Below, one piece after another: positions 33,325 through 39,847 of a DNA stretch of 39,858 nt. The notes beneath the pieces are model-generated. The model was not told where the DNA came from and did no database searches. It saw only the letters and a program-made list of their open reading frames with translations. A program made the position numbers and the translations under genes. The DNA comes from a virus: positions 1 to 39,858 of IMG/VR virus record IMGVR_UViG_3300028008_000036, one strand, 5' to 3'. Positions within the stretch are counted from its first letter, which is position 1; each line of letters starts with the position of its first letter.

Positions 33325-33599
33325 TATTCAATACCTGGCGGAAAAGTTTCAATCTCAGTTAGTTCGTAGTCCCAATCTTCCATGACTGTATTGGCAAGGA
33401 ATCTATCAGATAGCATTTCAAGTTCCTTCTCAGCATACTCTCTGCTCTCTGATTCCAACCAAACGTCGATGACCTTACCCAATCTCAATTTCTTGATGTC
33501 TAACTCTGACAATCGCTTACAGGCGTCTCTCACAGCATTACCAGGAGAGTCATCAACCTGTGATCGTAGTCGGACAAATACTAATGCTTTAAACTTCAT
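33324..33599 (-). CDS. purS: phosphoribosylformylglycinamidine synthase subunit PurS
   Basis: 91 residues, close to the usual 80-90 of PurS. It shows the family pattern: MKFKALVFVRLRSQVDDSPGNAVRDACKRL (ALVxVxLK...DPxGxAV), LRLGKVIDVWLES (VRxGKxIElxle), and LSDRFLANTVMEDWDYELTEIE (LLANPVIEDYxIE). In cells PurS forms a dimer that bridges PurL and PurQ to make FGAM in purine synthesis. A phage copy would boost nucleotide supply in the host. No purL or purQ lies in the window. Its ATG overlaps the upstream stop (ATGA). Confidence 0.9.
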   Translation of the reverse strand: MKFKALVFVRLRSQVDDSPGNAVRDACKRLSELDIKKLRLGKVIDVWLESESREYAEKELEMLSDRFLANTVMEDWDYELTEIETFPPGIE

Positions 33600-33760
33600 G
33601 CTTGTTCCCTCTCATCAAGTGCTTCATGAATAATTTGTTTCAATTCAATACGTTCTTCTTCAGTGAAGATTGTACGAATTTTCACTGGCATAGGAGCATA
33701 ACTACTTGGTTTTTTTGATCTACCAGGAAGACTCATGCCCTGTGTGTCAATTTTGTCCAT
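33596..33760 (-). CDS. 54-residue protein of unknown function
   Basis: ATG at 33760, stop TGA at 33596 overlapping the purS start. Begins MDKIDTQGMSLPGRSKKPSSYAP and ends with a charged helix (EEERIELKQIIHEALDEREQA). It overlaps the upstream zinc-ribbon gene by 14 nt. Short, basic first half and acidic helical second half. No family recognised. The overlaps at both ends support it being a real translated gene. Confidence 0.62.
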   Translation of the reverse strand: MDKIDTQGMSLPGRSKKPSSYAPMPVKIRTIFTEEERIELKQIIHEALDEREQA

Positions 33761-33896
33761 TGTTCTTCTTTACCCAACAAGGTTTACATAAGGAATTGGT
33801 CCAACTACCATCAGGTGCTTGGTGTCCTACCTGAGGTGTTTCATTTGCCGGGGTCATTTTACCACACCCCACACATTTTGTCTCCCACATCTTCAT
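33747..33896 (-). CDS. 49-residue zinc-ribbon microprotein
   Basis: ATG at 33896 overlaps the upstream stop (ATGA). Two CxxC knuckles, C8-VG-C11 and C37-KP-C40, are spaced 25 residues apart as in zinc ribbons (KCVGCGKMTPAN..., SLCKPCWVKKN). A basic end follows. Could bind nucleic acid or protein; the partner is unknown. It sits just upstream of the 54-residue gene and purS. Confidence 0.68.
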   Translation of the reverse strand: MKMWETKCVGCGKMTPANETPQVGHQAPDGSWTNSLCKPCWVKKNNGQN

Positions 33897-34192
33897 AATG
33901 TTCTCTCCAATCTATTTGTTGCTTGATCAGGAAAATCTCTTGGTCTACTATCAGTAGCATTATCAGTCTTAGGTGAACCTTCATTCGCCTTCATAGTATG
34001 CTGATAATTAGGTCTTGGATATCTGATACAGAATGGATCAGGCATCCAGTATGTTACCTGCCATTCTTGTTCAGGATTTAACTCTAGATGCTTCTCTACA
34101 CTATGAGAGAAAATACCAATTTGAATGTATCCATCATGACTAAGACATCTACCATTACCAATGTCAACTAGGAATAGCATCTTACTACTCAT
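33893..34192 (-). CDS. conserved cyanophage-type protein of unknown function
   Basis: 99 residues from the ATG at 34192, which overlaps the upstream stop (ATGA). N-terminal half with strand MLFLVDIGNGRCLS and QIGIFSHSVEKHL, then EQEWQVTYWMPDPFCIRYPRPNYQHTM; C-terminal third polar and disordered. No family recognised. Its stop overlaps the zinc-ribbon gene start (ATGA). Confidence 0.65.
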   Translation of the reverse strand: MSSKMLFLVDIGNGRCLSHDGYIQIGIFSHSVEKHLELNPEQEWQVTYWMPDPFCIRYPRPNYQHTMKANEGSPKTDNATDSRPRDFPDQATNRLERTL

Positions 34193-34320
34193 AGCAGTTC
34201 TTGCTCTGGATTAAGATTTTTCACGAATTGCTCAGGATCCTTTTCTGACTTGTGAACCCAATAATAGCGCATCATCTCGTAAATAGGATCCCACATGGGG
34301 ATACAGACATAATCCTTCAT
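34189..34320 (-). CDS. 43-residue protein of unknown function
   Basis: ATG at 34320 (MKDYVCIPMWDPIYEMMRYYWVH) overlaps the upstream stop (ATGA), and its stop overlaps the next start (ATGA). Aromatic-rich, with the C-terminal phrase QFVKNLNPEQELL. No family recognised. The gene is supported mainly by the two translational junctions. Confidence 0.55.
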   Translation of the reverse strand: MKDYVCIPMWDPIYEMMRYYWVHKSEKDPEQFVKNLNPEQELL

Positions 34321-34421
34321 GTGTGTCTCGCAGCAAGTTCTTTAAGTTCCTTCGCTGTGAGTTTATCTAATTGCTCTGTGAAGTGATCAAGTAGCAATTG
34401 TTTGTATTGTTTCTTAGTCAT
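34317..34421 (-). CDS. 34-residue helical microprotein
   Basis: ATG at 34421, overlapping the upstream gene by 8 nt. Sequence starts MTKKQYKQLLLDHFTEQLDK and ends LAARHT. Wholly helical and amphipathic (KELKELAARH). Stop overlaps the next ATG (ATGA). Very short, so support rests on its position in the overlapping gene train. Confidence 0.5.
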   Translation of the reverse strand: MTKKQYKQLLLDHFTEQLDKLTAKELKELAARHT

Positions 34422-34590
34422 TGTATTGTTTAATTAATCGTTCAACTTGTTTCTTGTCAGATCCACAAGGAGCATTGCGTAGACACCTAAGAATTAGTTC
34501 AGTATCACTGATAGTAGGTTTGATTGTAAACCCCCATTTGTCAACTTCACCCTCTGTAGGTGCTTCAACGTAATCAAATTCACTTGGCAT
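34414..34590 (-). CDS. small protein of unknown function
   Basis: 58 residues from the ATG at 34590 (MPSEFDYVEAPTEGEVDKWG), which shares its A with the upstream TAA (TAATG); a longer version from 34608 would overlap more. Middle contains GFTIKPTISDTELILRCLRNAPCGSDKKQVERLIKQ. No domain recognised. Overlaps the next gene by 8 nt. Confidence 0.62.
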   Translation of the reverse strand: MPSEFDYVEAPTEGEVDKWGFTIKPTISDTELILRCLRNAPCGSDKKQVERLIKQYND

Positions 34591-34904
34591 TAGTCTCTTT
34601 GTCTCCAATCCGAAGGTTTATCTTGCTGAAACCAATCCTTAATATCATCAGCATCAGTGAATCCCTTTTTATGGTTGGATGGATCGGGATCTCCTAAACC
34701 CATCCTATTCAGAAAATCGTCTGTGCTACCCTCTTCAATTTTATAAGTAATTTGACGACGTGCCATCTTCAACATTTCATTAGCAGAAGTATTTGCTTTT
34801 GCTAATTTATTTGCCCAGATCATATCAGACAATTTTACTTCTTCTCCATTCGCAATACATTTACAAATAAATTCCAGTCGTAGTCTGTATTGTGTAGATA
34901 ACAT
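34590..34904 (-). CDS. conserved cyanophage-type protein of unknown function
   Basis: 104 residues from the ATG at 34904 (MLSTQYRLRLEFICKCIANG). The longer open frame from 35009 is rejected because it would translate the terminator hairpin at 34941-34963. Strong helical character (IWANKLAKANTSANEMLKMARRQITYKIEE) then DDFLNRMGLGDPDPSNHKKGF and DIKDWFQQDKPSDWRQRD. It looks like a protein conserved across T4-like cyanophages near this position; function unknown. First gene after the terminator, with a CTAAATA motif 23 nt upstream. Confidence 0.75.
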   Translation of the reverse strand: MLSTQYRLRLEFICKCIANGEEVKLSDMIWANKLAKANTSANEMLKMARRQITYKIEEGSTDDFLNRMGLGDPDPSNHKKGFTDADDIKDWFQQDKPSDWRQRD

Positions 34905-34926
34905 ATGCCACTCATTTCCACTTAAG

Positions 34927-34933
34927 TATTTAG
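34927..34933 (-). promoter_or_regulatory. late-promoter-like CTAAATA
   Basis: On the minus strand CTAAATA lies 23 nt before the 104-residue gene and directly after the terminator hairpin, where a new promoter is needed. It is two mismatches from TATAAATA. Confidence 0.35.
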
Positions 34934-34940
34934 AACCATG

Positions 34941-34963
34941 AAAAAAGGGACCCGAAGGTCCCC
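34941..34963 (-). terminator. rho-independent terminator with TTCG loop
   Basis: On the minus strand a stem GGGACC/GGTCCC (extended by one G) encloses a TTCG tetraloop and is followed by six T. It lies 55 nt after the stop of the exported beta-barrel-like gene, so it ends that gene's transcript before the 104-residue gene. Confidence 0.92.
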
Positions 34964-35017
34964 TTGGGTGTTCCGACTTTTGTAGAGACCGCACGAAAGG
35001 AGTCTCCACACTATTTA

Positions 35018-35389
35018 TCAGAAGCTGTACTTCAGACCCAACTTGGTGCCATAACCACGGTCAACGTTGCTGTCGCCACTACCAACGAAGGAGACTTCGC
35101 CGTATGCGCCAAGAGCATCGGTCAAACCGATACCAAGACCTGCCTTACCAGAAGGAACGGTGTCGCTCTCGCCACCATCAGGGGAGACTACAGTAGCGCC
35201 GCCTTGGACGTAGTATGAAGCAGACTCACCGAGTTCGCCTTCATAACCTACGTGAAGGTCAGTAGCAGTTCCGTTGTAGCTGGATCCAGTGAAACCGGAG
35301 TTAGCTTCGACGTTAACGTAGGGACCAGCGAAAGCGGCACCAGCAGATACGGACAGGGCAGCGGTTGCTGCGAATACAGATTTGATCAT
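35018..35389 (-). CDS. small exported outer-membrane beta-barrel-like protein
   Basis: 123 residues from the ATG at 35389. Residues 1-21 form a classic signal peptide (MIKSVFAATAALSVSAGAAFA) with cleavage after AFA. The mature ~100 residues alternate polar/hydrophobic strands (YVNVEANSG, TATDLHVGYEG, YYVQGGATVV, GKAGLGIGLTD, GAYGEVSFVGSG) and end in Phe (LGLKYSF), the usual BAM recognition signal. Short for a pore; perhaps a half-barrel that assembles or modifies the host outer membrane. The coding region is visibly richer in G+C than its neighbours. It has its own promoter and terminator. Confidence 0.8.
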   Translation of the reverse strand: MIKSVFAATAALSVSAGAAFAGPYVNVEANSGFTGSSYNGTATDLHVGYEGELGESASYYVQGGATVVSPDGGESDTVPSGKAGLGIGLTDALGAYGEVSFVGSGDSNVDRGYGTKLGLKYSF

Positions 35390-35410
35390 TGTTGTTTAGT
35401 TACCTTTGTT

Positions 35411-35460
35411 TACTTGCGGAATTTATACCCGCAGATGATGGATCGGTTCGACTCCCGATC
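35411..35460 (-). other. structured 5' leader with two hairpins, tRNA-like signature
   Basis: Two perfect hairpins lie between the sigma70 promoter and the exported-protein gene: GATCGG/CCGATC with an 8-nt loop (35441-35460) and TGCGG/CCGCA with a 9-nt loop (35415-35433). On the plus strand the first contains GGTTCGACTCC, which resembles a tRNA T arm, and the second sits where an anticodon arm would be, but loop sizes are wrong. Could be a tRNA remnant or a leader structure controlling translation. Confidence 0.4.
35420..35427 (-). promoter_or_regulatory. late-promoter-like TATAAATT
   Basis: Minus-strand TATAAATT, one mismatch from the T4 late consensus, 31 nt upstream of the exported-protein gene and within its leader hairpin. 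Together with the sigma70 promoter upstream it would permit both early and late expression. Confidence 0.45.
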
Positions 35461-35470
35461 GCATGAATAT

Positions 35471-35499
35471 ATTATAGCAGAAGACGCTCGATGCGTCAA
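35471..35499 (-). promoter_or_regulatory. sigma70 promoter (TTGACG-17-TATAAT)
   Basis: On the minus strand TTGACG (35499-35494) and TATAAT (35476-35471) are separated by 17 bp, one mismatch from perfect consensus. Predicted start near 35464, about 75 nt before the exported-protein gene. Likely host-polymerase driven. Confidence 0.8.
35483..35497. promoter_or_regulatory. 15-bp palindrome in promoter spacer, operator candidate
   Basis: GACGCTCGATGCGTC: perfect 5-bp arms GACGC/GCGTC around a TCGAT centre. It overlaps the -35 box and spacer of the promoter, a usual place for a repressor site. The binding protein is unknown. Confidence 0.5.
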
Positions 35500-35633
35500 C
35501 CAGGTTATGCAAGTAATTGCGGCACTCGCCTGATTTGCTACAAGAGTAATTTATCAGGGTTAGGTCCAGAAATCAACCCCCCTTGTGCCAGTTTATGATA
35601 CGGATATTAGATGACTGTGATAATGTAAACTTA
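35500..35633. other. intergenic stretch with no recognised gene
   Basis: Between the promoter and the needle-gene stop I see no supported gene. An A/T-rich inverted repeat (TAAACT/AGTTTA around TATT, 35626-35641) overlaps the needle-gene stop and may mark its transcript end, but there is no T-run. Confidence 0.4.
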
Positions 35634-36698
35634 TTAGTTTAGAAGTATTAGAGCACCAGTAACAACAACATTTCCAGTAGCAGCAATAGATATGGTAGTG
35701 CCTGCTGTTTGAGTTATAGCAGAACCTGCTGTTTGAGATATATTAGTGCTTGCTGTTTGAGTTATAGCAGCACCAGCATTTTGAGTTATAGAAGCACCTG
35801 CTATTTGATCTATAGCACCGCCTGCAGTAATACTTGCGAGACTACCCGCAGAGAATAAAATAGCATCTGTTGCTTTTACAGAAGCACCGCCAATAAGAGT
35901 GTTGACACTATAAGAATTATCTCTCGCTTTGATTAGTGGAGGTGTCCCTGGTTTTCCAGCAATGACAGTTTGCGATACACCACCAACCCATTGCTTATAA
36001 TCACCAAGGATAGACCAATTAACATGTCCAGGAGAAACAATGTTTTGTGATGCTCTAGGATCAAATTGTACAGATGTTTCTTCACCAGCACCAAATGTCA
36101 TCTTCTGACCAAAGACAATATCTTTTTTATTGTCCACAACTTGCTCAATAGTGCCAGCACTCATTTGGATAGTGCCACCACCATTAGATCCTGCCTGAAT
36201 GAATACTTGTGATTTTCCAATCAAAAACAATTCTTCTTCAGCAGTAATAACAATTTTCTGTGCCTTGATATGCCTTTCGCTACCAGTAGCTTCTTCTACA
36301 ATATCTCCATACGCAATAATGTTTAATGCCTCTTCGCCATCATCACCACAATTGTATTCAATGTGAGTTACTTGCTCGTGTTTTTGTTGCTGTCCATGAG
36401 TGTGTATACACAACTTTCCACTAGAAGCACCTTTTTCTACATTTTTTTCTCCAGTAACAATAACAATAGATCCATTGTTTTGAAGTGAAACAAACCCAGC
36501 AGTGCCGTCAGGACCATCTATTCTTAGTGTTGATGTCTGACCATCAGGATACATGCGTTCATAGATCTGTGAACGAGTCAGCACACCTTTCCAACATGTT
36601 GTAAAAACAGGACCATCTTTTAGATTCTGTGTTTTATCTGCCGTGGTTTGTGGAAAGATACCTGTGGGGTATTCGTTAGCGGGTACAGCGTGTGACAT
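35634..36698 (-). CDS. baseplate spike/needle-like protein with beta-helical repeats
   Basis: 354 residues from the ATG at 36698 (MSHAVPANEYPTGIFPQ), sharing its A with the hub-gene stop TAA; an in-frame TTG at 36707 is less likely. Residues 45-300 are beta-rich with HTHGQQQKHEQ, KIVITAEEELFLIGKSQVFIQAGS. The C-terminal 60 residues are an eight-residue repeat (SITQNAGA, AITQTAST, NISQTAGS, AITQTAGT) as in the gp5/VgrG triple-stranded beta-helix. It probably forms the membrane-piercing needle as a partner of the hub gene. Gene order (hub then needle) supports this. Confidence 0.72.
   Translation of the reverse strand: MSHAVPANEYPTGIFPQTTADKTQNLKDGPVFTTCWKGVLTRSQIYERMYPDGQTSTLRIDGPDGTAGFVSLQNNGSIVIVTGEKNVEKGASSGKLCIHTHGQQQKHEQVTHIEYNCGDDGEEALNIIAYGDIVEEATGSERHIKAQKIVITAEEELFLIGKSQVFIQAGSNGGGTIQMSAGTIEQVVDNKKDIVFGQKMTFGAGEETSVQFDPRASQNIVSPGHVNWSILGDYKQWVGGVSQTVIAGKPGTPPLIKARDNSYSVNTLIGGASVKATDAILFSAGSLASITAGGAIDQIAGASITQNAGAAITQTASTNISQTAGSAITQTAGTTISIAATGNVVVTGALILLN
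35701..35820 (-). repeat. five tandem 24-bp units encoding the beta-helix octads
   Basis: Five 24-bp units (35701, 35725, 35749, 35773, 35797) begin CCTGCTGTTTGAG or close variants. Each encodes one octad of the form A-x-I-T/S-Q-x-A-G. Copy number could vary by slippage and change needle length in steps of eight residues. Confidence 0.85.
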
Positions 36699-39529
36699 TA
36701 TGGACAATCAATATAACGACCAGTTCCGATCTTAGTAGATCCAACTGTAGTGAGTGCTTCAGTATCTAGGCATCTAAAAGATGGTAATAGTTTAGCACCA
36801 TATCCACCTCCACCAACGATAACAATCTCAGGGAATTTTTCAAATGTTAATTGCCTATCTAAAATTCTAGCGCCAACGACAAATCCATCTTCATTGATAA
36901 CTGCTTCCGCAACACCAAGTTCACCATTTATATACATATCAGGTTCTGATGTGTATCCAATTCCGGGGCGGATTATAGTAAATGCATCAATGATACAACG
37001 AACACCAGATTCATTAGCAAGATTTAATTTATATCCGTATCCAGGTGCTTTAATACGAATTTCTGTAATAAATCCATCTTGATCTAGTAAAGGAGTTGCT
37101 ACAGCACCAATTCCTTCACCACCAATGAAGACATATGGTGGTTCTGCCCAAGGATCTCCTGGTTGAGTGATGGGTATTTCAATAATTCCGCCATTATCAT
37201 CTGTAATAATAGTTTCAGGAATAACTTCAGGAACAATAAATTCGTCTGTAGTTGTTCCTGGAGTATCACCCTCACCATCATCTTCTGGTGGTTCAGTACT
37301 AATCTCTTCTGTAAGTGGCACCACCAGCACATCTGTAGTAGCACCAGTTCCATTCACAGTGAATATAAGCAACTCTTCTTCTTCATCTAAAGAATCTTCA
37401 GAAATTCCAACTATTACTTCAGCAGTATTATTATTGACAACAAAAGAACCTGTTGTTTTTCCACCAATAATATCACCAGAGTCAATATCCCCTGTTAATG
37501 TATAATATGCATATGTACCATTCTCTACGTTTTCTGTAGTGATTGTATATTGCACAAAATCACCTTCATTAACAGATACTTTGTCAGCAACTACTTCATA
37601 TGAAGGTGTAGTATCAGAAGATGGAGTATCATCAGAAGGTGGAGTAGGAATATCTTCTACTACTTCAGGTGGGAAAACATCTGGTATTTCTGGAGTTGGA
37701 TTTATTGGTATAGGATAATATGGAGTTCCTGGTTCTCTTATATTACGTTCTGTGATTACACACCTACCAACATTTTTTATAAACGTAGATCTAATTCGAC
37801 TACCTTCACCAGGAGAATTTTTCTTCAGAATAACAAAAAAGTCTTCATCACCTTCGTTTTCTGATGAATGGAAAGTTTTAATAGTAATACTTTTTACAGT
37901 TTCTCCTGGAGCAAATCCAAGAATACCACTATCAGACAAGTAATCTTCATCTGGAGTAGCAGTTCCTTTTCTAGATGTTCTATAAGACACAGATGAAGCA
38001 GATTCAGTAACTCCAGTTCTAGTTACCTGGAATACAGCATCAAATCCCTCCTCTACAATAATATCAGATATCGTATAAACAATTTTTGGTGTTTTTGTTG
38101 GTTTATCACTGTAACGAGGAACTCCACCAGTAAACCCAACTGTTGTAATAGATAATGGTTTTCCAGTATAAGCATCTTCACAGGTATACTGATTAAAGTC
38201 AGCTCCTGTAGCAGGGAATAAATTATCAATGTTGGAAAGAAGATCATCTAGGAAATCATTTCCTTTTTTGTCCTCTTTATCTTTTTTCTCACCATCTGTA
38301 CAAATTTGTTTGTATCCGGCACATTCATTATTAGGTCCAGAGCAAGAAATACCAAGTAATTTTAAGACGAAATTAATTGCTCCACCTAAAATATTAAGTG
38401 GTCCGGCAATAGCACCAAGAATATCCTGAATAGGTCCAAGGATACTGCTGAGTATAGTCTCCATCAATGAATTAATCTTTGATAGAATACCATTTACTAG
38501 TGTGTCTACTTGACATGCTGCAGCACGATAAACCTGATTAACTAGACCCATTAAAACGTTCGTCAACCATTCTGCCAAACGATCTCCAAGATCTGCCATT
38601 TTACACCCAAGATCTTTGAGCAGATTATTGAACCATTCTGTAACTGGAGTAAGGGCATTTCCAGTTTCATTTGGATACAATACTGCTTTAATTAGATCCT
38701 TAACAGCATTAGTAAGTTTCTCAAGCACAAAACCTTTTACCTTTGCGATAAAATGCCTGATTACAGCCATAAACTTATTGACATACTTTCTTGCTATGCC
38801 AATACCACTATTAATTGTTCCACTGATAGGACTGATTAAATACGTGCCAATGTTTCCATCATTTTTCTGAACTTCATTTAAAAATTCACCAAGTAAAATT
38901 TTGGTTTTGTCAGTTAAATTTTGTTTGTCGCATTTTTCTGCTACAGATTGACACCATTTTTCATCATCCCGACCCCTCAGCATTCTTGGAGGTATTGGGA
39001 CTGTATCATCACCAGTTGGCAAAGCACCAGTAGTTTTGTTTGCTTCTCCTTGTCCACCTTCAGGATTTTCTGGTGCTGGTTGTCCGTCTGTAACAGGATT
39101 TACCGGATTATCAACTGTATTATTGACTGTTCCAAAAGCTGTGCTGCCATCAGGTCTCTCACTCTTAGAGATAGTTGTAGCACCAGGAGTTTGTCCAATA
39201 GAACCCATGATAATGGGTTTCTGCTTTAAGTTATCTAAGTAAAAACCAACAACCCAACACCCCTTAATAAGTTGTGGATGTGCTCCACCAACATTACCAG
39301 GCATGAAGGGCACATTGACTGGCATCATCACATTTGCCCATGGCAAGTCTTTCGTATCAAGGATCTCCTTACTTGCGGGGTGATCTCCTACGATACGAAC
39401 CTTAAAACGATAACCACCTTTGTTAGTTTTTTCTTCTGAGGCAGTTTGTTCGACTTGGCCCACCCACCAATTGAAACCATCGGATCCAATGCGCTGAGTA
39501 GGAATCAACTGTGATAATAGTTGGTCCAT
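36698..39529 (-). CDS. gp5: gp5-like baseplate hub protein with Calx-beta domains
   Basis: 943 residues from the ATG at 39529. Residues 18-115 fit the gp5 OB fold (FNWWVGQVEQ, YRFKVRIVGDHP, LPWANVMMPVN, LIKGCWVVGFYLDNLKQKPIIMGSIG). Instead of a lysozyme domain, residues 190-420 are long hydrophobic helices with paired Cys (KWCQSVAEKC, GILSKINSLMETILSSILGPIQ). Calx-beta domains follow at about 485-590 (VEEGFDAVFQVTRTG, SYRTSRKGTATPDEDYL) and 640-745. The C-terminus (800-920) has Gly-rich beta repeats (APGYGY, RPGIGY, GGGGYGA). Likely central hub of the tail; the needle is a separate downstream gene. Confidence 0.82.
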   Translation of the reverse strand: MDQLLSQLIPTQRIGSDGFNWWVGQVEQTASEEKTNKGGYRFKVRIVGDHPASKEILDTKDLPWANVMMPVNVPFMPGNVGGAHPQLIKGCWVVGFYLDNLKQKPIIMGSIGQTPGATTISKSERPDGSTAFGTVNNTVDNPVNPVTDGQPAPENPEGGQGEANKTTGALPTGDDTVPIPPRMLRGRDDEKWCQSVAEKCDKQNLTDKTKILLGEFLNEVQKNDGNIGTYLISPISGTINSGIGIARKYVNKFMAVIRHFIAKVKGFVLEKLTNAVKDLIKAVLYPNETGNALTPVTEWFNNLLKDLGCKMADLGDRLAEWLTNVLMGLVNQVYRAAACQVDTLVNGILSKINSLMETILSSILGPIQDILGAIAGPLNILGGAINFVLKLLGISCSGPNNECAGYKQICTDGEKKDKEDKKGNDFLDDLLSNIDNLFPATGADFNQYTCEDAYTGKPLSITTVGFTGGVPRYSDKPTKTPKIVYTISDIIVEEGFDAVFQVTRTGVTESASSVSYRTSRKGTATPDEDYLSDSGILGFAPGETVKSITIKTFHSSENEGDEDFFVILKKNSPGEGSRIRSTFIKNVGRCVITERNIREPGTPYYPIPINPTPEIPDVFPPEVVEDIPTPPSDDTPSSDTTPSYEVVADKVSVNEGDFVQYTITTENVENGTYAYYTLTGDIDSGDIIGGKTTGSFVVNNNTAEVIVGISEDSLDEEEELLIFTVNGTGATTDVLVVPLTEEISTEPPEDDGEGDTPGTTTDEFIVPEVIPETIITDDNGGIIEIPITQPGDPWAEPPYVFIGGEGIGAVATPLLDQDGFITEIRIKAPGYGYKLNLANESGVRCIIDAFTIIRPGIGYTSEPDMYINGELGVAEAVINEDGFVVGARILDRQLTFEKFPEIVIVGGGGYGAKLLPSFRCLDTEALTTVGSTKIGTGRYIDCP

Positions 39530-39534
39530 GTTAA

Positions 39535-39762
39535 TTAATCATCAAAGACTTTACACTCTAGTGCGCTTGGTTCCATTTCACAAAACAGTTCTAAAGGTGA
39601 GGGATCATGATGATCTCCTGCCTCAATTTCTTGTTTGTGATTTTCTGCATAAACTTCAAGTTCCTGAAGTTCACCTTCGATATGACGACGTTGGTTGGGA
39701 GAAGTCATAGGATTGTCAAGGATCTCTTTGTCCTTAGCAATGTGGGCTTCGATATTTTCCAT
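39535..39762 (-). CDS. small acidic protein conserved in cyanophages
   Basis: 75 residues from the ATG at 39762. Two helices (MENIEAHIAKDKEILDN, RRHIEGELQELEVYAENHKQEIEAG) precede a His/Asp/Pro turn (DHHDPSPLELFCEMEP) with Cys pair C61/C70. It looks like a protein found beside the gp5 gene in T4-like cyanophages; function unknown. 5-nt gap to the hub gene suggests one transcript. Confidence 0.72.
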   Translation of the reverse strand: MENIEAHIAKDKEILDNPMTSPNQRRHIEGELQELEVYAENHKQEIEAGDHHDPSPLELFCEMEPSALECKVFDD

Positions 39763-39783
39763 AAGTAATTGCTTCTACGTTTT

Positions 39784-39790
39784 TATTTAG
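39784..39790 (-). promoter_or_regulatory. late-promoter-like CTAAATA
   Basis: Minus-strand CTAAATA, 22 nt upstream of the 75-residue gene that heads the hub operon. Two mismatches from TATAAATA, same position relative to a start codon as two other copies in the window. Confidence 0.4.
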
Positions 39791-39802
39791 TGCCGTGGTT
39801 TG

Positions 39803-39847
39803 ATGGTCTATCTTTAAGACCATATGAATCTCTCATAAGTCTGAGAG
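39803..39847. repeat. two tandem hairpins upstream of the hub operon
   Basis: Stem ATGGTCT/AGACCAT with a 7-nt loop (39803-39823) and stem CTCTCA/TGAGAG with a 6-nt loop (39830-39847). Both are perfect. Neither has a T-run in either direction, so standard terminator function is unlikely. Possible transcript-end or processing structures between the gene beyond the window and the 75-residue gene. Confidence 0.5.

Noticed and set aside
34905-35009. Upstream extension of the 104-residue protein
   Set aside because: It would translate through the rho-independent terminator at 34941-34963.
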